From positions 1-60,098 of the forward strand of contig JAEUIH010000046.1 in assembly GCA_016795105.1 (NCBI GenBank): DNA of 60,098 bases, in the 5' to 3' direction. The notes beneath the pieces are model-generated. The model was given only the letters and a program-made list of their open reading frames with translations, was not told the DNA's origin and made no database searches. Positions 29,601-37,194 of this stretch are shown piece after piece (position 1 is the first letter of the stretch; every line of letters begins with the position of its first letter). This DNA comes from Planctomyces sp. (lineage in GTDB: Bacteria; Planctomycetota; Planctomycetia; Planctomycetales; Planctomycetaceae). The position numbers and the translations under genes are program-made.

Positions 29601-30097
29601 CTGGCGCCTGTCAGTGTCAGTGTCACGATCGGGACATCGTCGATTTCAACGGGCTTCACGACCCAGCCGGTCACGCCCGCCGGAATCAGATCCTGGTTTT
29701 CGTCGAGCTTCTTAAAAAGTTTGACGAGACTTCTTTCACGGTCCTCTCCGACAAGAAATCGAACAGTGATGACCGCCTGGTGCTCCCGAGACATACTGTA
29801 GACGTACTCGACACCATCAATTTGATACAGAATTCTCTCGAGCGGAGTCGACACCAGCTGTTCAACTTCCGCCGCAGAATGGCCGGGAAACTGAACAAAG
29901 ATATCTGCAAGAGGCACAACGATCTGAGGATCTTCTTCCCGTGGCGTCACAATCAAAGCCGCTATTCCCGCAATCAGTGAGAATATGATCAGCATGATCG
30001 AAAGATTGGATTCGAGGAAGATCCGAACAACGCCGGAAAGCAGATCATTCGGACCGTGCGATGATTCCGTATCGCCATGTTCCACTGAACCTGTCAT
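26690..30097 (-). CDS. RND efflux transporter permease
   Basis: A 1135-residue inner-membrane pump of the AcrB/MexB-type resistance-nodulation-division superfamily, driven by proton flow. The first helix is near residues 30-50, then a large periplasmic domain. The proton-relay pair is in GLLVDDPIVDVENI at about residue 440 in helix 4. A second set of helices follows a second periplasmic domain. The DD pair excludes a simple transporter without proton coupling, but the substrate cannot be told; the sequence differs from CzcA/CusA (D-only) pumps. It follows its adaptor gene (30134-31216) by 36 bases and belongs to a block with DsrE-like and thioredoxin genes. A 15-base in-frame tandem duplication (27300-27329) repeats SVETR. 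Confidence 0.92.
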   Translation of the reverse strand: MTGSVEHGDTESSHGPNDLLSGVVRIFLESNLSIMLIIFSLIAGIAALIVTPREEDPQIVVPLADIFVQFPGHSAAEVEQLVSTPLERILYQIDGVEYVYSMSREHQAVITVRFLVGEDRERSLVKLFKKLDENQDLIPAGVTGWVVKPVEIDDVPIVTLTLTGASDDTHALRRIGEEAIQRLAVIPDVSRTGIIGGEPRRVHLVIHPEKMQGYHLSLLDLQRSLAGANAAMPAGQLVSGDSLIDVETASILSSAEQLEQLVVGVVEDRPVFLRDIVSVVDGPDEVSSYVRHGLGPGYSFRHPELVEQSEGDAPEIGTTHPAVTLTLSKQKGANAVAVAEAILKGAEELRRDVIPADVHMTVTRNYGRSANEKVNELVEGLGVAIVIVVALLTLSLGWREAFIVAVAVPVVFGLTLVVNLLFGYTINRVTLFALILALGLLVDDPIVDVENIARHFEQKKRATRKIVLEAVAEIRPPLISATLAVIVSFLPMFFITGMMGPYMSPMALNVPVSMLMSMVVAFTITPWLCFHMLKVKASHGVSAVTPEANSSGEHELYDPEVIKRSMLYRFFRPIMVPILQTRGRALLFLLATALITIAATSMAATRSVPLKMLPFDNRNEFLIVLDMPENASLEQTDSVVSKLERLIAAVPEVTDFTSYTGVPGPVDFNGLVRHYALRQTPNLAEIRVNLTGKKNRRDQSHAITLRIRDQLTKLAEEHGGIVRLVEIPPGPPVISSIVAEVYGQPEHRYQDLLDAGDRVARRMQLEPGLIEVDSIRESRTTRMEFITDQEKAGLAGISVAEIAATIRIAVEGLNSELLRVEDERQPLVISLRLPQELRSHVQEIGQIQMRNSAGKMIPLAEIGQWREVQRDQTIYHKNLQRVVYVFAECAGRTPAECIMDVTADQLPDGSVLPDSAVATDGVQSVETRSVETRTFFHNGGGVAWSVPKGIRVGFSGEGEWKITLDVFRDLGLAFAAAMVMIYIILVAQTGSFALPLVVMLAIPLTIIGVMPGFWMLNVISGDVVGGYTDPVYFTATGMIGMIALAGIVTRDSIILVDFIELSVKHGRPLFDAILESRVVRLRPILLTAGAALLSSIPITFDPIFSGLGWALIFGLISSTAFTLFVIPISYWLLRK

Positions 30098-30133
30098 CTC
30101 TATCGCCTTTGCACAAATGATCCGCTGCAGACG

Positions 30134-31216
30134 TTACTGAACTGTGACTACGTCGCCTTCGCTGAGTCCGGCAAGGACTTCAACCTGATCATCAAAACGG
30201 CGGCCAATGCGGATGTTTCGGCGAATCGCATGATCACCTTCAACGACTTCAACCACTGTCAGCTGCCCAATCCTGCGTACGGCAGAAACCGGGATCGTCA
30301 AGACTTCGTCTTCCCCAACCGGAATCATCAGACGACCAAACATACCGCTGTAGACACCGGGAGGACATGGACCGGTAACCTTGACGATCATTGAGCGAGT
30401 TGATGCGTCGGCCTCCGGTACAACTTCACTGATCGTTGCCTCACACTCGTAGCCCAGTGATTCCAGACGAGTAGGAATGGTGTCTCCTGGAGTCAACTTC
30501 ATTGCAAGTGATTCACGAACAGAGGCGATCATCTGCATTTTGGCCGGATCGTAAATCGTGACAAGCGACTGCCCCGGAGTGACCGTATCGCCCGTTTCAA
30601 CACTCTTTTCAATAATGGTTCCGGACATCGGAGCACGGATTGTCGCGAATTCCAGTCGTACAGTCGCTTCACCGAGCGCCTGACGGGCTCTCTCCAGTCC
30701 GGCTTCACCGCTTTTCAATGCAGTCACTGCCATGTCAAATTCAGATTGAGAAACCGCATTCTGCTTTCGTAATTCCGTCGCTCTTTCGTAGTCGGTCGCT
30801 GCCTGCTTTGCCTGAACTTCGGCGACCGCTACCGAAGCTTCGGCCTGCCGAAACTGCGTTTGAAGATCAGCATCGTCAAGCCGAATCAGCACATCATCTT
30901 TCTGAACCGCCTGACCGGCTGTCACCAGAACTTCCACGACTCTCGCCAATAGTCGTGATGCCACAGCTGATTCGTGAACGGGCCTGACCGTTCCCGAAAA
31001 CGTCTCTACGCGCTGATGACGGGTCAGCGTGGCAACTGCTGTCCTGGTCGATGCTGCGGTCGCTGACGACTCGGACGAGCCACCGGCCGATTGAGAAACC
31101 TTCTCATGAAATACGCCTGCAATCCACAGCAACATCAGAATCACGACCGCTGACATTGCGATCAAAAGAATCCATGTCTTCAATGCAGACACTGTTGCAG
31201 CAGCCTTTGACATCAT
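30134..31216 (-). CDS. RND efflux periplasmic adaptor (membrane fusion protein)
   Basis: A 360-residue adaptor of the HlyD/AcrA type that links an RND pump to an outer-membrane channel. One N-terminal membrane anchor (TWILLIAMSAVVILMLLWIA) is followed by a biotinyl-lipoyl half motif (LLARVVEVLVTAGQAVQKDD), a coiled-coil hairpin (QFRQAEASVAVAEVQAKQAA), the second lipoyl half (TGDTVTPGQSLVTIYDP) and the beta-barrel. ATG 31216 (or the next ATG) is chosen with GGAG five bases upstream. No outer-membrane channel gene is found nearby, so it probably shares one encoded elsewhere. It is located between the DsrE-like and pump genes on one strand. Confidence 0.92.
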   Translation of the reverse strand: MMSKAAATVSALKTWILLIAMSAVVILMLLWIAGVFHEKVSQSAGGSSESSATAASTRTAVATLTRHQRVETFSGTVRPVHESAVASRLLARVVEVLVTAGQAVQKDDVLIRLDDADLQTQFRQAEASVAVAEVQAKQAATDYERATELRKQNAVSQSEFDMAVTALKSGEAGLERARQALGEATVRLEFATIRAPMSGTIIEKSVETGDTVTPGQSLVTIYDPAKMQMIASVRESLAMKLTPGDTIPTRLESLGYECEATISEVVPEADASTRSMIVKVTGPCPPGVYSGMFGRLMIPVGEDEVLTIPVSAVRRIGQLTVVEVVEGDHAIRRNIRIGRRFDDQVEVLAGLSEGDVVTVQ

Positions 31217-31294
31217 GCCGGCTCCACAAAAAAAGTAAATGCGGTCTGATATCCGCGAGATTACAAGTTCAAACTCCACTCACAGCGGGTATCA

Positions 31295-32446
31295 CTACGG
31301 TATCTGTATCGAAGTGTAACCATCTGCCTGACGATTCAGAAGCACGGTCATTGCCGCAACCGCTACAGAGACGTTTCCGGAGACTTCGTCACGCCGAATC
31401 GTCTTCGAATTGAGTGCCTGACCGCAAACGATGATTTCAACGCCCGCAGTGTTTAACGATTCAATCAACAGCAGATTGGGATTCTCTGAGGTCTCATAAC
31501 GAGTCGCCCAGGCCTGATTGGTCAGAACAGAACGAGTAGCCTCGCCGTGAAGTACAACCGTTATCTGCACGTCCGATGCCTTCATTCCTGAAATGCCATA
31601 GAGGTTCAGCAGCCGAGCAACCCTGTCAAGTCCTCGATTCACTTCGCTGTCAGTCTGAGGCGCCGCTGTTACATCAAACACAACCTTCATTCCTGCACGA
31701 GGCGATTCTGAAGCTCCGGAGACTACCGCTACGCCCCCGAAACCTGTCACAATCGGGTACTGGAGATTCGCCTGATCCACAGTCGATGACTGCTCGCTGG
31801 CAGCGTCCGACTTCGACGGTACAGGGTGATTCTCATGAGCCTCTTCAAAACCTCGCTCCACAAATTTGCTGACAACTGTCGCGTGTGCCTGAATCAGTCG
31901 AACAACCCATGGATCAGACGATGTCTCGGTGACGCGCACTCCCTTGTCGGTGTTCTCAACAATCATCTCAATCTTCTCATACTTATCGAAGATTGCGGTA
32001 AACAACTCATCCCAGAACCGCAGGCCACGCCCCGCTCTTACTCGGGCATGCATCGCTGACACGTGTTCCTGAATCTTTGCGGCAACAGCTGCGTCGTCCG
32101 ACTCCGTTAGTGTCTGCACCCCGTTGTCAAGGTTCTTCACTTCTCGTCGGATCTTCTCGTGATGCTCCAGCAGGTAATGAAATACATCCTGATCGGCTCG
32201 CATCGAAGCGTCCGGTCCTCGCCCGCGACCCATGCCACGTCCGGCACCTCGCCCAGGTCTGACCTGAGCTGTGACGTCTATCTGTGGTGTCACGCTTGAT
32301 GACTCAGACGCTTGGGCGTTGACCCCCGTGTTCAGGTCGGACTTCTCGTCGCTCAAAGGACTCATCGCAAACCCTGAGTTCGTGATGAACAACGACTGAA
32401 GTGCAAGAATGAAGAGCGAAATTCCCGTTGAAATCCTAGTTTTCAT
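31295..32446 (-). CDS. Secreted protein with His-containing helical domain and DsrE-like domain
   Basis: A 383-residue exported protein. Residues 1-27 are a signal peptide, followed by a Gly/Arg-rich linker (GRGAGRGMGRGRG). Residues about 87-205 are helical with repeated His (FHYLLEHHEKIRREV, EHVSAMHARV, QAHATVV), the kind of spacing that can bind metal or haem. Residues about 230-383 form a DsrE/DsrF-like domain ending near VEIIVCGQALNS, with the single Cys at the position used for sulfur transfer in the family. The two-part layout suggests it senses or carries metal or reactive sulfur outside the cytoplasm; that is inference. It is co-directional with trx upstream and the RND genes downstream. 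Confidence 0.75.
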   Translation of the reverse strand: MKTRISTGISLFILALQSLFITNSGFAMSPLSDEKSDLNTGVNAQASESSSVTPQIDVTAQVRPGRGAGRGMGRGRGPDASMRADQDVFHYLLEHHEKIRREVKNLDNGVQTLTESDDAAVAAKIQEHVSAMHARVRAGRGLRFWDELFTAIFDKYEKIEMIVENTDKGVRVTETSSDPWVVRLIQAHATVVSKFVERGFEEAHENHPVPSKSDAASEQSSTVDQANLQYPIVTGFGGVAVVSGASESPRAGMKVVFDVTAAPQTDSEVNRGLDRVARLLNLYGISGMKASDVQITVVLHGEATRSVLTNQAWATRYETSENPNLLLIESLNTAGVEIIVCGQALNSKTIRRDEVSGNVSVAVAAMTVLLNRQADGYTSIQIP

Positions 32447-32590
32447 AGAACTGCCTTTTGCAAAAGTCGGTCATGATCAAATGCGGGGGGATACTGGAAA
32501 ATCGCATGCAGTGGAAGCAGTCAACCTGATGCCAATCAATTGCTGGACTGCTTCCTTCCTGCATGCTTCCTCAGGACAGGCTCACCTGTC
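32447..32590. other. Gap between thioredoxin and DsrE-like genes
   Basis: 144 bases on the same-strand path between trx and the DsrE-like gene. No terminator-like hairpin with T-tract is visible on the minus strand, so read-through from trx is possible. Confidence 0.35.
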
Positions 32591-32962
32591 TCAGGCCGCG
32601 ATAGACGTAAGCTGATTCAGAATTTGCCGAAGCGACGCTTCGCTGGGTGCTCCAGCGGATTTGCCCAGTATCTGCCCGCTCTTAACAAACATCAGAGTTG
32701 GGATTGAATTCACGCTGTACTGACCAGCTAGCTGCGGTTCGTCGTCGACATTCACTTTGACGATTCGGATTCGGCCGCCAAACTCACCCGCCAGTCGTTC
32801 AAGAATCGGACTTAACATCCGACACGGTCCGCACCAGTCCGCATAGAAGTCGACCAGCACCGGAACTTCAGATTGAAGGACATCTCTGGAGAAATTCGAG
32901 GTCGAGGTGCGATAGACAATCCCCCCACTCACAGACCCACCTGAACTTTTGTGTGTGTTCAT
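32591..32962 (-). CDS. Thioredoxin
   Basis: A 123-residue thioredoxin with active site W43-C44-G45-P46-C47 (FYADWCGPCRM), cis-Pro region SIPTLMFV and normal length plus about 15 N-terminal residues. It has no signal peptide, so is cytoplasmic. ATG 32962 is chosen with GGAG seven bases upstream; the longer frame lacks homology. It lies at the head of a same-strand block with the DsrE-like protein and RND genes. That context hints at a redox or sulfur-linked role instead of general housekeeping, but proof is missing. Confidence 0.9.
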   Translation of the reverse strand: MNTHKSSGGSVSGGIVYRTSTSNFSRDVLQSEVPVLVDFYADWCGPCRMLSPILERLAGEFGGRIRIVKVNVDDEPQLAGQYSVNSIPTLMFVKSGQILGKSAGAPSEASLRQILNQLTSIAA

Positions 32963-33056
32963 CTCTTGACTCCGATAAAAAACCCAACGCGCCCAAATTG
33001 TTCGCCTCACACACAGCGACGCTCAAATATATCGGAACCTTACAATATTTCCAAAT

Positions 33057-33082
33057 GTAGGATGGGCATTCCTGCCCGTCCC
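33057..33082 (+). repeat. Dispersed hairpin repeat, family A (copy 2)
   Basis: Inverted relative to 33286-33313; the two flank about 200 bases. GTAGGAT, stem GGGCA/TGCCC with TTCC loop, then GTCCC. The last two bases differ from the other copies. Confidence 0.85.
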
Positions 33083-33240
33083 AAACGCTGCATGGCAGCA
33101 AGCAAAATAAACTGCTCAGCAAAGAAAACTGGCGCTCACAAAGAGCCGCAGCGCTGCCGCGCAGCAAAACCGCACGGGCGAGACTCATTTTCGCTAAGAG
33201 GACCTCCACGCAACAGGATCACGCGGCAGAACCAAGCAGA
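33083..33240. other. Spacer between inverted family A repeats
   Basis: No gene; the frame that reads GQECPSY on the minus strand is a translation of the repeat itself. The region is rich in GC-skewed simple words and leads into a 21-base tandem repeat. Confidence 0.4.
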
Positions 33241-33282
33241 AGAACCGAGCCAGCACGCGGCAGAACCGAGCCAGCACGCGGC
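33241..33282. repeat. Perfect 21-base tandem repeat, two copies
   Basis: Units 33241-33261 and 33262-33282 are identical (beginning AGAACCGAGCCAGCACGCGG); a degenerate third unit (GCAGAACCAAGCAG) precedes them. It lies directly beside a family A hairpin repeat. Confidence 0.8.
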
Positions 33283-33285
33283 TGG

Positions 33286-33313
33286 GCGGGACGGGCAGGA
33301 ATGCCCATCCTAC
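33286..33313 (-). repeat. Dispersed hairpin repeat, family A (copy 3)
   Basis: 28 bases identical to 2472-2499. On the minus strand it begins GTAG four bases after the TAA stop of the hydrolase gene, so it is oriented along that transcript's 3' end. Confidence 0.88.
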
Positions 33314-33317
33314 GATT

Positions 33318-34301
33318 TTAGGTCAGGAGCCAGTCGATGGTTCGCCAGTCCATCCAGCGACGGTCAGGATCAATGCCGGAGCGACCGATGAAGCCCAAAT
33401 GGCCGCCATGTTTGGTCAGGCACATGGAAACATTCGGTGGCAGTTTCGTGTCCAGAAATGGACCAGGGCAGACCAGAGGGTCGTCCTCCGCCGCCAGAAT
33501 TGTTGTGTGAACTCTGATGTCAGGAATCACGGACTTAGCAGAGACTTCAGTATAATAGTGATCCGCAGATTCAAAACCGGACACCGGGGCGGTGTACATT
33601 TCGTCAAAGTCGTAGAGAGTTCGAGGAAGTCTGGCAGCTTTGGCCAGAGGAAGATCGTCTCGCCACAGTGCGCTCTGCGTCACATGGTCCAGAAGTCGTC
33701 GAGTGAAGTACCAGTCGTATCGCTGACCAAGTCGGGACTGGGTCAACCGGCTCAGGCAACGATGCAGATCAATCGGCGGGCAAACAGCAACAGCTCGAAA
33801 TACGCTCAGCGGAACATCATCAGGGTTTTCTCCGAGGTATCTCAGCAGCACATTTCCGCTGATTGAAAATCCGGCGATGGAAATCGGCGAGCCTGGGCAA
33901 AGACGTTCGACCATGCGAATTGCGGCAGCGAGATCATTAATACTGCCGGCGTGGTATGGAGCTCGAGAAAGTTCAGCACCGGCACCGCAACCTCTGTGGT
34001 CCATGCGAAACGTTCGAACCAGCCGTTCATTCAGTTTACTGGCCGTTCGAACCATATAACCACTCTGATGACACCCGGCCAGTCCATGCAGCAGGAGAAC
34101 GACATGGTCACCGCGTTCCCAGGCTGTTGGGCGGTCATCGTGAAGAACAACAAAATCATCGTCTTCAAGACGGAGTTTTCGCTGGGTCGTTCCAATCATC
34201 CTGGGACGATTAGGAACGTATGCCCCAAAGAACGTCTGAAGATGGCCATTGGCCAATCCTCGCGCCGGGACAAACGGGGGTATCCCCAGGGTCTGATTCA
34301 T
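33318..34301 (-). CDS. YheT-like alpha/beta hydrolase
   Basis: About 327 residues of an alpha/beta hydrolase of the YheT/ABHD1-3 group. The family mark LANGHLQTFFGAYVP is near the start, then LLLHGLAGCHQSGYM (oxyanion region), SIAGFSISGN with the nucleophile Ser in G-F-S-I-S-G, and a late Asp/His pair in AAEDDPLVC and GGHLGFIG. It probably cleaves an ester; the substrate is unknown. ATG 34301 is used; ATGs at 34340 and 34394 extend the frame without clear homology or better ribosome binding sites. A hairpin repeat lies four bases after the stop. It is on the same strand as dus, about 320 bases downstream of it. Confidence 0.83.
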   Translation of the reverse strand: MNQTLGIPPFVPARGLANGHLQTFFGAYVPNRPRMIGTTQRKLRLEDDDFVVLHDDRPTAWERGDHVVLLLHGLAGCHQSGYMVRTASKLNERLVRTFRMDHRGCGAGAELSRAPYHAGSINDLAAAIRMVERLCPGSPISIAGFSISGNVLLRYLGENPDDVPLSVFRAVAVCPPIDLHRCLSRLTQSRLGQRYDWYFTRRLLDHVTQSALWRDDLPLAKAARLPRTLYDFDEMYTAPVSGFESADHYYTEVSAKSVIPDIRVHTTILAAEDDPLVCPGPFLDTKLPPNVSMCLTKHGGHLGFIGRSGIDPDRRWMDWRTIDWLLT

Positions 34302-34624
34302 GGGAAGAATCAGGGGCGAGGAATCATCGACGGACTGCATGCGGAGACCCACAGGTGGAATCCGTTCCGTTTGTGTTCTGCGAAGCCCCGCCATCCGTCA
34401 ATTCCAGTATTTCTTTCTGCGAGGGCAAAAGTGCCCTCAAACGCCAAAAGTCGAATCCAGCGGGGTTGTAGAAATAATCCCAAACCAGATATAGCCCGAT
34501 TCTTCGTTTCTCAAACACCGCAGCCCGGCAACATTTGGTGTGACAGGCTGCTTACTTCCGGTCAGTCGCTGGACTGAGACTTTTTAGCCAACAAAAGGCC
34601 TCAGTTCCACTCAATCGACGGCTG
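34302..34624. other. Gap between dus and hydrolase genes
   Basis: About 320 bases, with a 7-bp hairpin (34421-34438). No tRNA or protein motif. If the hydrolase starts at 34394, the true gap is shorter. Confidence 0.4.
34421..34438. other. Short perfect hairpin
   Basis: GAGGGCA, loop AAAG, TGCCCTC. No T-tract follows on either strand. Could be a mRNA structure in the dus-hydrolase spacer. Confidence 0.35.
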
Positions 34625-35677
34625 TCATTCACATTCTGACTGCACTTGACCAATTCCACCGGGATCCGACGGAAACTGTCCCGGCAGATCATTCAAGTAC
34701 CAGTCTCGGAGAACATTTCGCCAACCGTCTGAATTACGCACATTAACAAAGGCGCGGCGGACCTTCTCCGGTTCCGGATGCCAGGCGGAGTATCGAATGC
34801 AGAATTTCCTCATTTGTCGCGCTGCATGTTCGGCAGAATATGCCTGTTCACACAGTCGATAATGCTCTTCAAAGACTTCGGCCTGTTCTCGAAGTGTTGG
34901 GGGATCCGGCATTGCAAGCCCCTTCAAAAGAGCTCTTGCCTGTTGAAAAATCCACGGATTTCCGATGGCCCCTCGAGCTGCCGTAACTCCATCAACTCCC
35001 GTGTCGCTCAGCATCCTCAGACAGTCAGCCGCGGTGAACAGGTCTCCGCTTCCAAGCAGGACGCGATCCGGAAACTTCTGACGAACTTCTTTCAGAAACT
35101 CCCAGCGGCTCGGCCCCACATACTTTTGCTCCACAGTTCTGCCATGGATCGTGGCTGCCGCGATTCCAAGATCAAATCCGCCTTCCAGAATTCGAAAAAA
35201 ATTTGTGCGACTTTCTTCCGTATCATCGATTCCGCGACGCATTTTTACGGTGACTGGAATCTCCAGTGGGACGGCATCTCGAACGGCTTTCAGAATCTGA
35301 AGGGCAACATCCGGCTGTCCAAGGTGCAACCCGCCGCGACACAAGCCTCCCTGCTTTTTCATCGGGCATCCGAAGTTGATATCAATCACATCGAATCCGG
35401 CTTTCACCAGCCGAACTGCTGCCGAAGCAAAAGCTCGAGGTTCAGAGCCCATCAACTGTGCTCCCGCCGGATGATCCTCGCCGGTTACCATCAGGAAGTG
35501 GCGAGTCTTTTCGCGATCTTTTAGTGAATTGACGAACTTCTCGATCATCACTTCACAGATCGTGTACGGGGCTCCCATCCTTTTCGCCAGGGCTCTCATT
35601 GGCCAGTCGCTGTATCCGCTGAGAGCTGCAAGCACGACGGGGCAATCCATTTCAAATGGACCAATTCTCAGCACCAT
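34625..35677 (-). CDS. dus: tRNA-dihydrouridine synthase
   Basis: A 350-residue FMN-binding TIM-barrel enzyme that reduces uridine to dihydrouridine in tRNA D-loops. LAALSGYSDWPMRALAKRMGA starts the barrel, in the ALSGYSD/APMAGVTD position; INFGCPMKKQGG holds the conserved G-C-P; VTVKMRRGID and HGRTVEQKY are typical; GSGDLF and AARGAIGNPWIF end it. The catalytic Cys should lie in GGLCRGG at the motif end. The subfamily (A, B or C) is not assigned. Its start overlaps the PLP decarboxylase stop by 10 bases. Confidence 0.9.
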   Translation of the reverse strand: MVLRIGPFEMDCPVVLAALSGYSDWPMRALAKRMGAPYTICEVMIEKFVNSLKDREKTRHFLMVTGEDHPAGAQLMGSEPRAFASAAVRLVKAGFDVIDINFGCPMKKQGGLCRGGLHLGQPDVALQILKAVRDAVPLEIPVTVKMRRGIDDTEESRTNFFRILEGGFDLGIAAATIHGRTVEQKYVGPSRWEFLKEVRQKFPDRVLLGSGDLFTAADCLRMLSDTGVDGVTAARGAIGNPWIFQQARALLKGLAMPDPPTLREQAEVFEEHYRLCEQAYSAEHAARQMRKFCIRYSAWHPEPEKVRRAFVNVRNSDGWRNVLRDWYLNDLPGQFPSDPGGIGQVQSECE

Positions 35678-37179
35678 GAAGCACCATCAAGTACTTCCCG
35701 ACCGATGCGACGGAGCTCATTCAGTAGTTCCGAAAGGTCGGTTTCCGTCGTTGCCGGGTTCATCATTGTAACTCGCAGACCGGCGTGGTCTCCGAGCTGT
35801 GTCTGCACAACATAGAAGTGGCCGCTGCGAATCAGCCTGGAACGAACTTCCCTCTGAAAGCGATTCACAAGGTCCGCCGGTGCAGAATTCAGCCGGGCCG
35901 GGCGATATTGAAACACAAGAATGTTGCATTCGGGTTCATGCAGAGGTTCAAAATCCTCGGCGTCAACAATGAGTTCGTACAGGGTCCGTGCCATGTAGAA
36001 CATTCGATCAACAAGCTGTTCAAAAACTTCCTCGCCGGCAATGGCCCAAAGCCCCCACAAACCGAAGCCGGTAGCCCTTTTGGTACATTCAATGGTCCTC
36101 ATGCCGCTATCGTATTCGGCGAGCCCTGGGGCGGATGGATCAAACAAATATGGTGCATTCTGGCGAAATGTCTCAAACCTCACATCACGCTGCCGATACA
36201 GAACAGCCGCACAGAGTGCCGGAACGAACAGCATCTTGTGAGCATCCCAGACAACGCTGTCGGCCCGTTCAATACCTCGCAGGAGTGATCGGTGCCGACG
36301 ACTCATCAGAGCTGCTCCCCCGTGAGCCGCATCCACATGCATCCAGACCTGATAGCGTTCACAGATTTCGGCAATCTCCTCGAGAGGATCAAATGCACCT
36401 GTCGGCGTCGCACACGCACAGCAGGATAAAGCCATCACAGGACGACCTTCTCTCTGAAGACGCTGTAGTTCTTCCTCCAGTCGGTCCGGTCTCATCTTTC
36501 GACGTGCATCGACAGGAATTCGGGCGATCTGTTTTGTGCCAAGCCCCAAAATCCCGGCCGTACGACTGACACAGTAATGGGAGTCTGTATGAGTCAGGAG
36601 AACGGCATTCGATGGAACTCCGTCTTCCCAACTGCCCGGGAGCCTGACATTTCGAGCTGTCAGCAGGGCAGTCAGGTTTGCCAGCGAGCCACCATGAGTC
36701 AGCAGCCCGCAGCTCTGTTGCGGATCCCAGCCAATCTTCGCTGCCAGCCGATTGACCAGCGCATATTCAACGGCCGTTGCCCAGGGACCCATCTCAAAAA
36801 TTGCCATGACCTGGTTGGTAATCGTTCCCACTGCATCAAATAACCCGGCCACAGGTGACGAAGCAGGAACCTGGTGACCGATATAGTGAGGATGGTGCAG
36901 ATTCTGCCCGGAACTGAGCATCGTTCTGACAAGCAATGAGAATCGCTCAAGAAGTTCCGGTTCTGAGACATCTCCGCGCGCGGTGTTTCGGTGATCCAGA
37001 AACGCTTCTGCACGCTGGATCAATGTGGATGGATCATTCCAGTTCAGTACGGGGCCGACACCCGAGACAACACCGGAATAATGCCGACTCAAAAGTTCAC
37101 GCCACAACAACGACATCTTTTCGAAAGTCGCCGGGCTGTACACAAATGAAACAAGATCTGAGATGGGAGAATTTTCCAT
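35668..37179 (-). CDS. Pyridoxal-phosphate-dependent decarboxylase (group II)
   Basis: A 503-residue PLP enzyme of the aromatic/glutamate decarboxylase family. HGGSLANLTALLTAR binds the phosphate, HVDAAHGGAAL carries the Asp-x-x-His pair, and the PLP lysine is K315 in VVWDAHKMLFVP. In this family the Asn/His before Lys separates subgroups; with DAHK it resembles the group II (Glu/aspartate/aromatic) enzymes. Substrate is not predictable. The C-terminus overlaps the dus start by 10 bases, and rsmB lies 15 bases upstream on the same strand, so aroA, rsmB, this gene and dus may form one operon. Confidence 0.88.
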   Translation of the reverse strand: MENSPISDLVSFVYSPATFEKMSLLWRELLSRHYSGVVSGVGPVLNWNDPSTLIQRAEAFLDHRNTARGDVSEPELLERFSLLVRTMLSSGQNLHHPHYIGHQVPASSPVAGLFDAVGTITNQVMAIFEMGPWATAVEYALVNRLAAKIGWDPQQSCGLLTHGGSLANLTALLTARNVRLPGSWEDGVPSNAVLLTHTDSHYCVSRTAGILGLGTKQIARIPVDARRKMRPDRLEEELQRLQREGRPVMALSCCACATPTGAFDPLEEIAEICERYQVWMHVDAAHGGAALMSRRHRSLLRGIERADSVVWDAHKMLFVPALCAAVLYRQRDVRFETFRQNAPYLFDPSAPGLAEYDSGMRTIECTKRATGFGLWGLWAIAGEEVFEQLVDRMFYMARTLYELIVDAEDFEPLHEPECNILVFQYRPARLNSAPADLVNRFQREVRSRLIRSGHFYVVQTQLGDHAGLRVTMMNPATTETDLSELLNELRRIGREVLDGASWC

Positions 37180-37194
37180 GGTTCACGTTCTGAA

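Noticed and set aside
32868-33209. Minus frame with WDGQECPSY near the family A repeat
   Set aside because: The peptide is the translation of the hairpin repeat; no start site or family support.
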